A stretch of 31,818 bases of DNA, from NCBI GenBank assembly GCA_964575605.1, contig CAZNRN010000033.1, positions 1 through 31,818 of the forward strand. Direction: 5' to 3'. The translations under genes and the position numbers were made by a program. The notes under the pieces are model-generated. The model did no database searches, was not told the origin of the DNA, and saw only the letters and a program-made list of their open reading frames with translations. This stretch comes from JAPWJZ01 sp964575605. Its GTDB lineage: Bacteria > Pseudomonadota > Alphaproteobacteria > Micavibrionales > UBA2020. This document shows positions 14,903 to 24,359 of the stretch, piece after piece (within the stretch, counting starts at the first letter, position 1; each line of letters begins with the position of its first letter).

Positions 14903-15740
14903 GGGGGCGGCCTTTCCGCGCGGCGTCGCGCATCACATCGGCTTTCTGCGCCTCGGCGACCAGCCTTGCGAGGGTCGGCAGGTCGTTGTCCCATTCGATC
15001 AGCGTCGGCACATCGCCAAAGCGCGCCAGCGCGGCGCGGTAGAGCGACCAGACGGGGTCATGCACCGCCTGGTTATGCGCGTCGATATAAATCTCGCCGC
15101 CCTCGACATCGTTTACCTGGTAACCGGCAAGGTGGATTTCCTTCACAATACCCTGCGGAACGCTGTCGAGATATATTTGCGCATCGAACCCGATATTGTG
15201 TGCGCTGACATGGATGTTGTTCACATCCAGCAGCAGGCCGCAGCCGGTGCGCTTGATGATTTCCGCCAGGAAGGCGGGTTCTTCCAGCTCGGGCTGGGTG
15301 AAGGCGAGATAGGAGGAGGGGTTCTCGACCAGTATCGCGCGTTTCAAGACGTCCTGCACATGGCTGACATTGGCGCAGATAATACCCAGCGCTTCATTCG
15401 TCATGGGGAGCGGCAGCAGGTCGGGCACGGATTTTCCGTCGGCGCTGCTCCATGAAACATGCTCGGATACCAGAACCGGATCGACTGCGGCGACAAGTGC
15501 CGCAAGTTTTTCAAGATGCCCTTCGGACAGGCCGTCCGCCGACCCCAGCGACAGCCCCACACCATGCAGGCTGACGGGGTAATTTTCACGGCATTTCATC
15601 AGCTGCTCGAACGGAATGCCGCCGATGCGGAAATAGTTTTCGGCATGGCCTTCAAGGAAACCGACCGGGGGCCTGGTTGCAATCAACTCTTTCGTATGCG
15701 CTTCGCGCAGCCCGATGCCTGTCTTACCCAAATCCGTCAT
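14886..15740 (-). CDS. bufB: BufB-type multinuclear non-heme iron oxidative enzyme (DUF692)
   Basis: A 284-residue MNIO family enzyme with a TIM-barrel fold. Family members use a two- or three-iron site to oxidise cysteines of a precursor peptide; in bufferins they make thiooxazole-type heterocycles. Expected metal ligands are visible: H59 (VSLHG), E93 and H94 (VSEHVSW), E139 and N140 (LVENPSS), D172, N174 and H177 (LLDVNNIHV), H203 (EIHLAG), D220 and H222 (YIDAHNQ), and E249 and D251 (LIEWDND). Length is normal. It overlaps doxX by 4 bases and bufC by 17. The DUF2282 precursor in the same operon is its probable substrate. Confidence 0.93.
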   Translation of the reverse strand: MTDLGKTGIGLREAHTKELIATRPPVGFLEGHAENYFRIGGIPFEQLMKCRENYPVSLHGVGLSLGSADGLSEGHLEKLAALVAAVDPVLVSEHVSWSSADGKSVPDLLPLPMTNEALGIICANVSHVQDVLKRAILVENPSSYLAFTQPELEEPAFLAEIIKRTGCGLLLDVNNIHVSAHNIGFDAQIYLDSVPQGIVKEIHLAGYQVNDVEGGEIYIDAHNQAVHDPVWSLYRAALARFGDVPTLIEWDNDLPTLARLVAEAQKADVMRDAARKGRPHARVA

Positions 15741-16249
15741 GCCGCAACCTCTGCAAGGCGTTTTCCGTCCTTTAAAATGGCGCGGCGGATGAAATAATCA
15801 ACCGAAACCTTGCCGGGGCCAAGGCAGGCAATCAACGCCAGCATCAGCATCCAGTTAATATGGTCTGACGTGTCAGGATAGACGAACAGTTCCACGCTTA
15901 ACGTCACCATGAAAATGCAGAAGGCCGCAAAGCGCCCGGCCAGCCCGATAATCAGCAGAACCGCGCAGGCCAATTCCGTGCACATTGCCATCGGCGCCAT
16001 GAATTCGGCGGAGGGCACGGGGAAGGGGATATCCACCCCCAGCCAGTGCTTGATATGGTTCTTTTCCCAGTTCGGGATGTATTCGGTTTTGAAAAGCGAC
16101 AGCGCGCCGTCGCTGCTGGTGTATTTCGTCATGCCCGAGCGCCAGAAAATAAGCCCGACATGCAGGCGGACCGCGAGCAGCGCGAACGGCGCCAGCCAGT
16201 GTTCCAGCACGTGCAGTTTAAAGGCGGAAATTTTCAGCAGCTTTTCCAT
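15737..16249 (-). CDS. DoxX family membrane protein of the bufferin operon
   Basis: A 170-residue inner-membrane protein with four hydrophobic helices (about 18-38, 85-105, 108-128 and 132-150). The DoxX pattern is clear in LLAVRLHVGLIFWRSGMTKY and the TELACAVLLIIGLAGRFAAF segment. DoxX proteins accompany bufferin genes in several alphaproteobacteria, probably in redox or export of the modified peptide; the exact role is not established. It follows the precursor gene after 75 bases that contain a strong stem-loop, and it overlaps bufB by 4 bases. Confidence 0.88.
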   Translation of the reverse strand: MEKLLKISAFKLHVLEHWLAPFALLAVRLHVGLIFWRSGMTKYTSSDGALSLFKTEYIPNWEKNHIKHWLGVDIPFPVPSAEFMAPMAMCTELACAVLLIIGLAGRFAAFCIFMVTLSVELFVYPDTSDHINWMLMLALIACLGPGKVSVDYFIRRAILKDGKRLAEVAA

Positions 16250-16266
16250 GGCATCCCTTCATGAAA

Positions 16267-16302
16267 CCGCCGGAGCGGGCTTTTGGCCTCTGGCTCCGGC
16301 GG
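16267..16302 (-). promoter_or_regulatory. Strong stem-loop between the bufferin precursor and doxX
   Basis: CCGCCGGAGC (16267-16276) pairs perfectly with GCTCCGGCGG (16293-16302) around a 16-base loop. On the transcribed (minus) strand only three T residues follow. It therefore looks like a partial terminator or a 3'-end-protecting stem that would raise precursor mRNA over enzyme mRNA. Confidence 0.55.
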
Positions 16303-16324
16303 CGTGATTATCGTTGTGTAACGA

Positions 16325-16588
16325 TTACTTCTTTTCTTCGGCTTTGGGTGCTTCGGTCGTGCCGTTCACCAGTTTGCCGCAGAGGCCTTCGGGCAGGTTG
16401 ATCCATTCTGCGCCGCCATCGGCTTTCCCTGCGCCTGCACAGGAATGGCCGGCCGCTGCGCAATCGTTCTTGCCGGCTTTCACCACGCCATAGCATTTTT
16501 CGGTTTTTGCTTCTTCGGCCGAAGCAACGGTTGCTGCGGTCATGATGACGGCGGCGAGAGCGGCTGCAGAGATGACTTGTTTTTTCAT
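16325..16588 (-). CDS. bufA: Bufferin precursor (DUF2282, BufA1 type)
   Basis: An 87-residue secreted precursor. Residues 1-24 form a Sec signal peptide (MKKQ, then Ala-rich core, cleaved after ASA). The mature part has four cysteines, C32 (EKCYGV), C43 (KNDCAA), C50 (GHSCAG) and C70 (EGLCGKL), in the DUF2282 spacing. In characterised bufferins the two central cysteines become thiooxazoles, the outer two form a disulfide, and the peptide sequesters copper in the periplasm. A charged Lys/Glu tail ends the protein. AAAGGG lies 9 bases before the start. It is preceded by sigma and nrsF genes and followed by doxX, bufB and bufC, the arrangement known from Caulobacter. I found no convincing sigma-specific promoter in the 96 bases upstream. 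Confidence 0.93.
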   Translation of the reverse strand: MKKQVISAAALAAVIMTAATVASAEEAKTEKCYGVVKAGKNDCAAAGHSCAGAGKADGGAEWINLPEGLCGKLVNGTTEAPKAEEKK

Positions 16589-16684
16589 TGTAGAGGCCCT
16601 TTGTAAGTTTCAGGTTGTTAATAACACGAGAGGCGAAATGCCGCCCGCCAACATGCTATTCGAAGCAGGTTAAAAAATGTTGCA

Positions 16685-17350
16685 TCACTTCGTAAATTTT
16701 TTTGCGAAGGGGCCTTTTAACAGAATCATTCCGAGCGGCAGGCCGCACAGCGCAAAGATCATGACCGGCATAAAATGCCATGCCAGCAAGTGCGCGGGAT
16801 CGTCGTTGGGGCAGAGCAACCGCATGCCAAGGGCCCCGAAAGACCCTGCCGCCAGCACCACGCAATATCCCGCCAGCGCCGGAAAGACGGAGGCGGTACG
16901 CATAGCCATAACCACTGCGGCAACAAGCGGCAGAGCCATTAATAGCGACAGGTCAGTGAGGCAGGGTTCGCCCGCAGGTGAGGGCGGCGCAAGGCCAGCC
17001 TTTGCCAGTTGCCCGCCGACAAGCCCTAGCCAGATCAGCGTGGAAATGGCAACTGCAGCCCTCACAGGCGGTCGCACCTGCGTATCCGGCACGAACAGAC
17101 GGAAGGCGGCCAATGTGGCCAGCACCCCTGCCATAAATATCGCCACTGTTTCCGAGAGATAAAGATGGTTGCGCGCCACCTCGGCAAGGTCGGCACGAAA
17201 GCCCTTGGTGAGCGTGCAGATGGCGATGCCGATGAAGACAAGCGTTGCGACAGACCATATTGCCGCGCGCACGGCTGCACGCGGCAGGCGTTTCACCGGC
17301 TTCAGGTCCTGCGACAGGCTCTCGATCAGCTTGTCAGTATCCGTCGTCAA
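16685..17350 (-). CDS. nrsF: NrsF-type membrane anti-sigma factor (DUF1109)
   Basis: A 221-residue protein with a short cytoplasmic N-terminus and six hydrophobic helices, characteristic of DUF1109/NrsF anti-sigma factors that hold their ECF sigma at the membrane. Conserved motifs include GEPCLTDL (C130) and LLCPNDDPAHLLAWHF (C180). Two cysteines at nearly these positions are reported as needed for signal sensing in Caulobacter NrsF. Three further cysteines (45, 163, 202) lie in helices. The gene starts inside the 3' end of the sigma gene (17-base overlap), giving coupled, near-stoichiometric synthesis. Expected inducers are heavy metals such as copper, chromium or cadmium, inferred from the Caulobacter system. 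Confidence 0.92.
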   Translation of the reverse strand: MTTDTDKLIESLSQDLKPVKRLPRAAVRAAIWSVATLVFIGIAICTLTKGFRADLAEVARNHLYLSETVAIFMAGVLATLAAFRLFVPDTQVRPPVRAAVAISTLIWLGLVGGQLAKAGLAPPSPAGEPCLTDLSLLMALPLVAAVVMAMRTASVFPALAGYCVVLAAGSFGALGMRLLCPNDDPAHLLAWHFMPVMIFALCGLPLGMILLKGPFAKKFTK

Positions 17351-17912
17351 TCAGCAACTCCTTCAGCTTCTTGTAGGCGCGGTGCGCGGCGACCTTGGCC
17401 GCGGTTTCGGTCATATCCAGTTTCCTGCCTGCCTCGGCCATCGAAAACCCCTCGACCTTGGTCAGCCACAGTATCTGCCGCTGCTTTTCGGGCAGCTTTT
17501 CAAGGCTCCCCCGCAGCTGTTTAGCAGAAAGAGCCTCTTCAGGGTTCTTCGCACCATCGGCCATAAAAGTTTCAAATTCCACGTCGTTGGTTTCATTGGC
17601 ATTTTGGCGGCCGGCCTTGCGCATGTAATCGATCATCTTGTGCCGCGCGATACCGTACATCCAGTTTTTAAAGGGCTGTTCGGGGTTATAGGTATGCCGC
17701 ACGGTATGGATGGCCAGCAGGATTTCCTGTGCAATATCATCGGCATGTTCACGCGAAAACAGCCGTGTGCGCAGGTAGCTTTTGATAAGCGGGGTCGCGG
17801 TATTCAGCAGCGTCCGGTAGGCCGCGGCATCCCCGCCCTGCGCCTTTTGCATCAGCAGGCCCAGTGGGTCGGGATTGTTGTCGTTTATGACCGGCGTTTG
17901 AACGGATGCCAT
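17334..17912 (-). CDS. sigF: ECF RNA polymerase sigma factor (SigF-like)
   Basis: A 192-residue ECF sigma with only regions 2 and 4. Region 2 spans about 28-100 (HADDIAQEILLAIH, then NWMYGIARHKMIDYMRK). Region 4 spans about 130-185 (LEKLPEKQRQILWL, then helix-turn-helix MAEAGRKLDMTETAAKVAAHRAYKKLKELL). It is followed with overlap by its nrsF partner and then the bufferin genes, so it most likely drives this operon and possibly itself. The start at 17912 has no strong ribosome site. The 87 bases to the divergent acetoacetyl-CoA synthetase gene must carry both promoters; I could not identify the -35 and -10 of this sigma with confidence. Confidence 0.93.
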   Translation of the reverse strand: MASVQTPVINDNNPDPLGLLMQKAQGGDAAAYRTLLNTATPLIKSYLRTRLFSREHADDIAQEILLAIHTVRHTYNPEQPFKNWMYGIARHKMIDYMRKAGRQNANETNDVEFETFMADGAKNPEEALSAKQLRGSLEKLPEKQRQILWLTKVEGFSMAEAGRKLDMTETAAKVAAHRAYKKLKELLIDDGY

Positions 17913-17999
17913 TGTAAACCAAGGGTTAATCGGCTATTCATACTGCCATCACCACTTTGCGATTCATAGACGGATTTTAGACCCTGTAAGGATATTTCC

Positions 18000-19960
<1,961 letters not shown>

Positions 19961-19961
<1 letters not shown>

Positions 19962-20410
19962 TGAACACGAAAGGCCCGATAACTTACAGGGAGATGGATC
20001 GCAATCTAATTGATCCGATTTTTCCAATATTTGGCGTGCTCGAAACTGCTTTTGTCACCCTGTTACTTTTAGGATTTATCTACGGCTGTTATAAAGCAGT
20101 AAAGCCCGAATTTTCCGGATGGCAAAAACGCCTTTTACAATGCCTTTTCGGTGTCCCGTATGTGTTGTGCGCGGTGCTGGCCGCTTTTGCTCGACCGGCT
20201 AACAGCAAATATGTCTTCGCTCTTGAACAATTTATTCAGTCCGCAATTAGTCTTGCGCTTGTATGGAGTGTTCTATGTCTTAGCGCGATTGGTGGTTTCA
20301 AACTGGGACGTTTCCTTACAAGAAAAGTCCCAAAAGGCGCGTGGTACTTTGCCGGAGCGGGTTTAATGTTATTGTGCTGGCATTGGGATTACGCTATTGA
20401 AACGGGCTAG
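19961..20410 (+). CDS. Small hypothetical membrane protein coupled to the acetoacetyl-CoA synthetase
   Basis: A 149-residue protein that starts at ATG19961, sharing one base with the TGA of the upstream gene (TGATG coupling); a TTG one codon earlier would also be in frame. Four hydrophobic segments are visible (about 18-42, 57-75, 85-110 and 127-143), and the C-terminus reads LMLLCWHWDYAIETG. I do not recognise the family. Codon use is visibly more A+T-rich (TTA, ATT, AAT) than in both neighbours, hinting at a different origin or relaxed selection. Expression is tied to the synthetase by the overlap, but a metabolite transport role is only a guess. Confidence 0.6.
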
Positions 20411-20438
20411 ATTCAGCGCTTTTTGAAGGGGTAATAAA

Positions 20439-20999
20439 ATGCGCGGCTATTTCGGTATCGGTGTTGAGGGCATATCCAAGCCCATGAACGTGGGCGGCCT
20501 GCTGCGCTCGTCGCATGCTTTCGGGGCGAGTTTTTTCTTTACGGTGAATACCGATATCGACCTGCATGCGATGCGGGAGAGCGATACCTCGGGCGCTTTC
20601 GACCATATTCCGTTTTATAATTTCGAAAAACCCGCCGACATCATCCTGCCGCGCAATACGCAGATGGTGGCGATTGAATTCCTCGAGGACGCGGTGGAGC
20701 TGCCGTCGTTCCGCCATCCGCTGCAGGCCGTCTATGTGCTGGGGCCGGAGATGAACAACGTCTCCCCCGCGATGCTGAAGCGCTGCGACCATGTGATAAA
20801 AATCCCGATGAAGTTCTGCGTCAACGTCGGCGTGGCGGGCGCCTTGGTGATGTATGACCGCATGATCAGCATGGGCCGCTTCCCCCCGCGTCCCGTGAAA
20901 GCAGGCGGGCCGGAGTTTTCTCCCGAAAAACTCAAGGAAGAACAAATCATCGCCCGCAACGCGCGGCACTATACGCCGAAGAGCAAGAAAAAAGAGTAA
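20439..20999 (+). CDS. SpoU/TrmH family RNA 2'-O-methyltransferase
   Basis: A 186-residue enzyme of the SPOUT superfamily that should transfer methyl from S-adenosylmethionine to a ribose 2'-OH in tRNA or rRNA. The three family motifs are present: NVGGLLRS (17-24), YVLGPEMNNVSP (99-110) and IPMKFCVNVGVAGALVMYD (122-140), which form the trefoil knot. There is no extra N-terminal RNA-binding domain, so it is a short TrmL/TrmH-like form. The C-terminus is a Lys/Arg-rich tail. The RNA target cannot be told from sequence. AAGGGG (20426-20431) precedes the ATG by 7 bases. Confidence 0.88.
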   Translation: MRGYFGIGVEGISKPMNVGGLLRSSHAFGASFFFTVNTDIDLHAMRESDTSGAFDHIPFYNFEKPADIILPRNTQMVAIEFLEDAVELPSFRHPLQAVYVLGPEMNNVSPAMLKRCDHVIKIPMKFCVNVGVAGALVMYDRMISMGRFPPRPVKAGGPEFSPEKLKEEQIIARNARHYTPKSKKKE

Positions 21000-21017
21000 A
21001 ATCAGCAGCTTGATACT

Positions 21018-21042
21018 TGAACGCCGCGTTCACTATTTTTTC
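21018..21042 (+). terminator. Possible weak terminator or operator after the methyltransferase gene
   Basis: TGAACGCCGCGTTCA (21018-21032) is an inverted repeat with 7-base arms, followed by CTA and six T residues. As RNA it gives a TGAAC/GTTCA stem with a 5-base loop. The perfect symmetry also suits a protein-binding operator for the ankyrin gene. Confidence 0.35.
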
Positions 21043-21100
21043 ATATTAATGTCATACAATACGCTTAACCGTAACCACAGGGCAAAACGGCGTATTTTTA

Positions 21101-22024
21101 ATGGCTGATTTGACTGACAAATTCAAACCGAATGCCGCCAAGGGGCCTTTCAACCAGAAAGAGCTCGACGAAATGGTGCTGGAGGCGGCGGCTGTGCAAG
21201 ATACGCGCACGCTGGGCCTCGCGTTGATGGCAGGCGGTAACCCGAACGCCAGGAACAAGGCAAACGGCGAGCCTGCTGTTGTCTACAGCGCCTCCAACGG
21301 AAATGTGCAGCACCTGAAACTCCTGCTCGAAGCCGGTGCGGATATCAACGCCACCGACAATTTCGGGCAAACGGCCGCGATGGAAGCATTGCACGGCCGG
21401 CACGAGAAAGCCTTGGCCTATATACTGGCCAGCGACTATGAAGTCGACCACAGGGATACAACCAACAATACGCTGCTGATGCATGCCGTGCGCTGCATGG
21501 AGCTGAAACCCGTGCGGCTGGTGCTTGATGCAGACCCCGATCCCTTTGTGAAGGATGCAAAGGGTCGAACCGCGCGCGCAATTCTCGAAGGCCTGCGCGA
21601 AACGGCTTCACCCGAGGTACTGCCGGTGGTCGACAAAATCCTGACGATGCTGGTGCGGCACGAGGAGCGTTATTTCGGCTTCATGCTGAACGACACGGTC
21701 GACCGCAAGGAATACGATAAAATGAAGGATATTGCGCACGCGGGCCTCGACATGGGCCGCAATTCCTACGCCATAGGGCAGGCGCTTATTATTGCGGTCA
21801 AGGCGACGGACGAAAAAGCGGTGGAGATACTGCTGGGCGCGGGCGCCGACCTTCACGTGCATGACAATTACGGCTGCAGCGTAAGAAGTGTTATATCCGC
21901 CGGCCTGAACGAGGCGGGGATGGACAAGGCGATGCACGACAGGCTGGAGGCGATTTCGCTGCGGATTGACGGGCACGAGCAGAAGCTGCTGAAACCTGGT
22001 GTTTCGCCGCCATCTCCCAGATAG
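21101..22024 (+). CDS. Ankyrin-repeat protein
   Basis: A 307-residue soluble protein with no signal peptide or membrane segment. Ankyrin repeats are visible at about 30-175 (for example GNVQHLKLLLEAGADINATDNFGQTAAMEAL and NTLLMHAVRCMELKPVRLVLDADPDPFVKDAKGRTA). Another repeat is at about 225-275 (DEKAVEILLGAGADLHVHDNYG). The two blocks are separated by a helical spacer. Ankyrin repeats mediate protein binding; partner and function are unknown. The start has no strong ribosome site. It lies alone between the methyltransferase and the dehydrogenase genes. Confidence 0.85.
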   Translation: MADLTDKFKPNAAKGPFNQKELDEMVLEAAAVQDTRTLGLALMAGGNPNARNKANGEPAVVYSASNGNVQHLKLLLEAGADINATDNFGQTAAMEALHGRHEKALAYILASDYEVDHRDTTNNTLLMHAVRCMELKPVRLVLDADPDPFVKDAKGRTARAILEGLRETASPEVLPVVDKILTMLVRHEERYFGFMLNDTVDRKEYDKMKDIAHAGLDMGRNSYAIGQALIIAVKATDEKAVEILLGAGADLHVHDNYGCSVRSVISAGLNEAGMDKAMHDRLEAISLRIDGHEQKLLKPGVSPPSPR

Positions 22025-22071
22025 CTTCCCTTGCTGCAACGCGCAAAAATATTGCATTAAAAACGCCGCCC

Positions 22072-22218
22072 GCACCGCAAGTTCATTCCAGAATTGCTGC
22101 GGTGCTTCGTAATTATTCTGCTATTTCATTTTCGGTATCGTTTTTTTGTGTACACGACTCATTTGAATGTGGGAAAGCGGGGTCAAGCGAAGGAAAATCC
22201 TTCCGCACCGCAGCAATT
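22072..22218 (+). promoter_or_regulatory. Leader with competing inverted repeats upstream of the amino-acid dehydrogenase
   Basis: GCACCGCA (22072-22079) can pair with TGCGGTGC (22098-22105) as a local hairpin. The same 22092-22105 segment is also a perfect 14-base complement of 22205-22218, which ends 2 bases before the AGGGAG ribosome site. A further hairpin GAAGGA/TCCTTC (22189-22203, 3-base loop) abuts the distal arm. The two long pairings exclude each other, the hallmark of a switching leader. It matches no riboswitch class I recognise. Confidence 0.45.
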
Positions 22219-22233
22219 TAGGGAGTTGCCAGC

Positions 22234-23307
22234 ATGTCCGTCTTCACCCACAAGGAATTCGACCAGCACGAACAGGTTTCGTTCTTCCACGACCAGCAGA
22301 GCGGCCTGAAAGCCATCATCGCTGTCCACAATACCAACCTCGGCCCCGCACTCGGCGGCTGCCGCATGTGGGCTTACGAGAACGACGGCCTCGCGCTGAA
22401 CGACGTGCTCCGCCTTTCCCGCGGCATGACCTACAAGGCGGCTATCACCGGCCTGCCGCTCGGTGGCGGCAAATCCGTCATCATCGGCGACAAGAAAATC
22501 AAGACCCCCGACATGATGCGCGCCATGGGCCGCGCGGTCGAGGCGATGGGCGGCCGTTACATCGTCGCCGAAGACGTCGGCACGACCACCGACGACATGA
22601 ACCATATCTCCAGCCAGACGAAAAACGTCGTCGGCATCGCAGGCGGCAACCACGGCTCGGGCGACCCGTCGCCGACCACGGCGCTGGGCGTCTTCACCGG
22701 CCTCAAGGCTGCCGTGCGCCACCGCCTGCAGCAGGACCACCTGCGCGGCCTCACGGTCGCTGTCCAGGGTCTCGGCAACGTGGGCTATAACCTCTGCCGC
22801 CACCTGCACACCGCAGGCGCGAAGCTGATCGTCACCGACATGGCCGCCGACAAGGTCGATATGGCCGTGAAGGAATTCAACGCGACCCCCGTTGCGCTGG
22901 CGGCTATTTATGACGTCGAGGCTGACATCTACGCACCCTGCGCGCTCGGCGCGACGCTGAACGACGACACCATCAAGCGCCTGAAGGCGAAAGTGGTGGC
23001 GGGTGCGGCCAATAACCAGCTGGCCGAAATGCGCCATGCCGATATGCTGAAAACCGCGGGCATCCTCTACGCCCCCGATTACGTGATCAACGCGGGCGGC
23101 CTGATCAGCGTTTATTACGAACACCTTGCGCGCAGCAGCAACAAGGCTTTCGACCGCGATGCGGTGCTGGCGCAGGTCGCGAAAATCGACGCAACCTCCG
23201 ACAACATCTTCAAGCGCGCGGAAGCCGAAGGCATCACCACCGCCATGGCAGCAGACCGCATCGCCGAGCAGAACTTCAAAACGCCAAAAGCGTGCAAGGC
23301 TGCATAA
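22234..23307 (+). CDS. Leucine-type amino-acid dehydrogenase (Glu/Leu/Phe/Val family)
   Basis: A 357-residue NAD-dependent enzyme for oxidative deamination of a branched-chain or hydrophobic amino acid to its 2-oxo acid. Dimerisation/substrate domain: GGCRMW (41-46), K68 (MTYKAA) and catalytic K80 (LPLGGGKS), positions that coincide with leucine dehydrogenase; also AEDVGTTTDDM with D114. The Rossmann dinucleotide fold has GLGNVG at 179-184 and NAGGLISVYYE near 289. Length fits leucine dehydrogenase (about 360-370), shorter than glutamate dehydrogenase. Substrate choice between leucine, valine and phenylalanine cannot be fixed here. AGGGAG (22220-22225) is 8 bases upstream. The leader carries competing inverted repeats and the gene ends in a strong terminator. 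Confidence 0.9.
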   Translation: MSVFTHKEFDQHEQVSFFHDQQSGLKAIIAVHNTNLGPALGGCRMWAYENDGLALNDVLRLSRGMTYKAAITGLPLGGGKSVIIGDKKIKTPDMMRAMGRAVEAMGGRYIVAEDVGTTTDDMNHISSQTKNVVGIAGGNHGSGDPSPTTALGVFTGLKAAVRHRLQQDHLRGLTVAVQGLGNVGYNLCRHLHTAGAKLIVTDMAADKVDMAVKEFNATPVALAAIYDVEADIYAPCALGATLNDDTIKRLKAKVVAGAANNQLAEMRHADMLKTAGILYAPDYVINAGGLISVYYEHLARSSNKAFDRDAVLAQVAKIDATSDNIFKRAEAEGITTAMAADRIAEQNFKTPKACKAA

Positions 23308-23338
23308 CGCCGTATGCAGGCATAACATCTTCGTAACT

Positions 23339-23368
23339 AAAAAGGGCCCCTTCTCCGGGCCCTTTTTT
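23339..23368 (+). terminator. Intrinsic terminator after the dehydrogenase gene
   Basis: GGGCCC (23344-23349) pairs with GGGCCC (23357-23362), extended by A residues on the left against six T residues on the right (23363-23368). The A-run also gives a T-run on the other strand. Confidence 0.88.
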
Positions 23369-23384
23369 CTTGCTGTAATGGGCC

Positions 23385-24281
23385 ATGGCAAGGGCTGTTA
23401 AAAAATCGGACAGGATGGAGGCGCTGGGCACACTGGCGCAGCGCCTGGCGCATGACGTGAACAATATCCTCTCCGTCATCGACAGCGCGGCGCAAAGCGC
23501 GCTCGCCAAAGGCGCGCCTCAGCCCGAGATGAAAAAGATCATCACCGCCGCGCAAACCGGCGGAACGCTGACACGGCAGCTGCTGGCTTTTTCAGGGCAC
23601 CAGGTGGCCGTACCGGAAACAATCGAATTAAAATCCGCCTTCGTAGCGCTCGGCTCCGTGATACAACCGTTGCTGGGGCTGGATATCAGGCTTTCGACCG
23701 GCATTCCCCCGCGCCTTGCCGTGCAAGCCTCGCAGGAACAGCTGGCGCTCCTCGCCCTTAACCTTGCCCTGAATGCGCGCGACGCCATGCCGGGCGGCGG
23801 AACATTTAAAATCACCGCGGCAGCGCGCGGCAAGACATCAATTCTGATGTCATTTATCGATAGCGGCATCGGCATCCGCGAAAGCGACCGTAAAAAGATA
23901 TTCGACCCGTTCTTTTCCACCAAGGCGCAGGGCGCTGGGCTTGGGCTTTCCGTCGTGCACGGCATCGTCACGCAGCTGGGCGGCAGCATCAAGGTGACGT
24001 CCAAAGCAGGGAAGGGCGCCCGCTTCGATATAATCCTCCCCCGCGCCGCGCCGCAGAAGGTTACAAAAAATACCGCGCCCGAGGGGCTGCTGAATGTCTT
24101 GGCGCTGGCTTTAAAGGGAGGGCAGACAAAATATCTGGAACCCTCCAACGGCCATTATGGCTTCCTTCCACCGAAACCCAAGCCGCGCGGATCCGGCCGC
24201 CTCGAAAAAACCCTGCAGCGCGCCCGCGACCGCCGTGCCGAGCGCCTGAAAAGGGGGGAGGACGACGACGAGAATACATAA
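23385..24281 (+). CDS. Soluble histidine kinase, CckA-like catalytic core
   Basis: A 298-residue kinase without membrane or sensor domain. The H-box RLAHDVNNILS carries the phospho-accepting H23. The N-box NLALNARDAM (126-135), G1 DSGIGI (159-164), F-box FDPFF (173-177) and G2 GAGLGLS (183-189) are complete. The AHDxNNxL pattern and MPGGG sequence resemble the CckA/HWE-adjacent group of alphaproteobacteria. After about residue 215 comes a non-homologous tail of 80 residues rich in Lys, Arg, Pro and finally acidic residues. No response regulator is adjacent; the receiver protein at 13.3 kb is a distant candidate partner. The ATG lies only 16 bases after a strong terminator, so the promoter must overlap it or the gene depends on readthrough. 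ATG23415 is an alternative start but would shorten the H-box helix. Confidence 0.88.
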   Translation: MARAVKKSDRMEALGTLAQRLAHDVNNILSVIDSAAQSALAKGAPQPEMKKIITAAQTGGTLTRQLLAFSGHQVAVPETIELKSAFVALGSVIQPLLGLDIRLSTGIPPRLAVQASQEQLALLALNLALNARDAMPGGGTFKITAAARGKTSILMSFIDSGIGIRESDRKKIFDPFFSTKAQGAGLGLSVVHGIVTQLGGSIKVTSKAGKGARFDIILPRAAPQKVTKNTAPEGLLNVLALALKGGQTKYLEPSNGHYGFLPPKPKPRGSGRLEKTLQRARDRRAERLKRGEDDDENT

Positions 24282-24359
24282 CCGCGCCGTTCCCCAGAAA
24301 AATCTTGCCTCATCGCCCCGATACGGCAATTATATCAGGTAGTTACAGGGCGATTTCTC

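Noticed and set aside
16589..16684. SigF-type promoter before the bufferin precursor
   Set aside because: I compared this stretch with the 87 bases upstream of the sigma gene and found no shared -35/-10 pair at consistent spacing.
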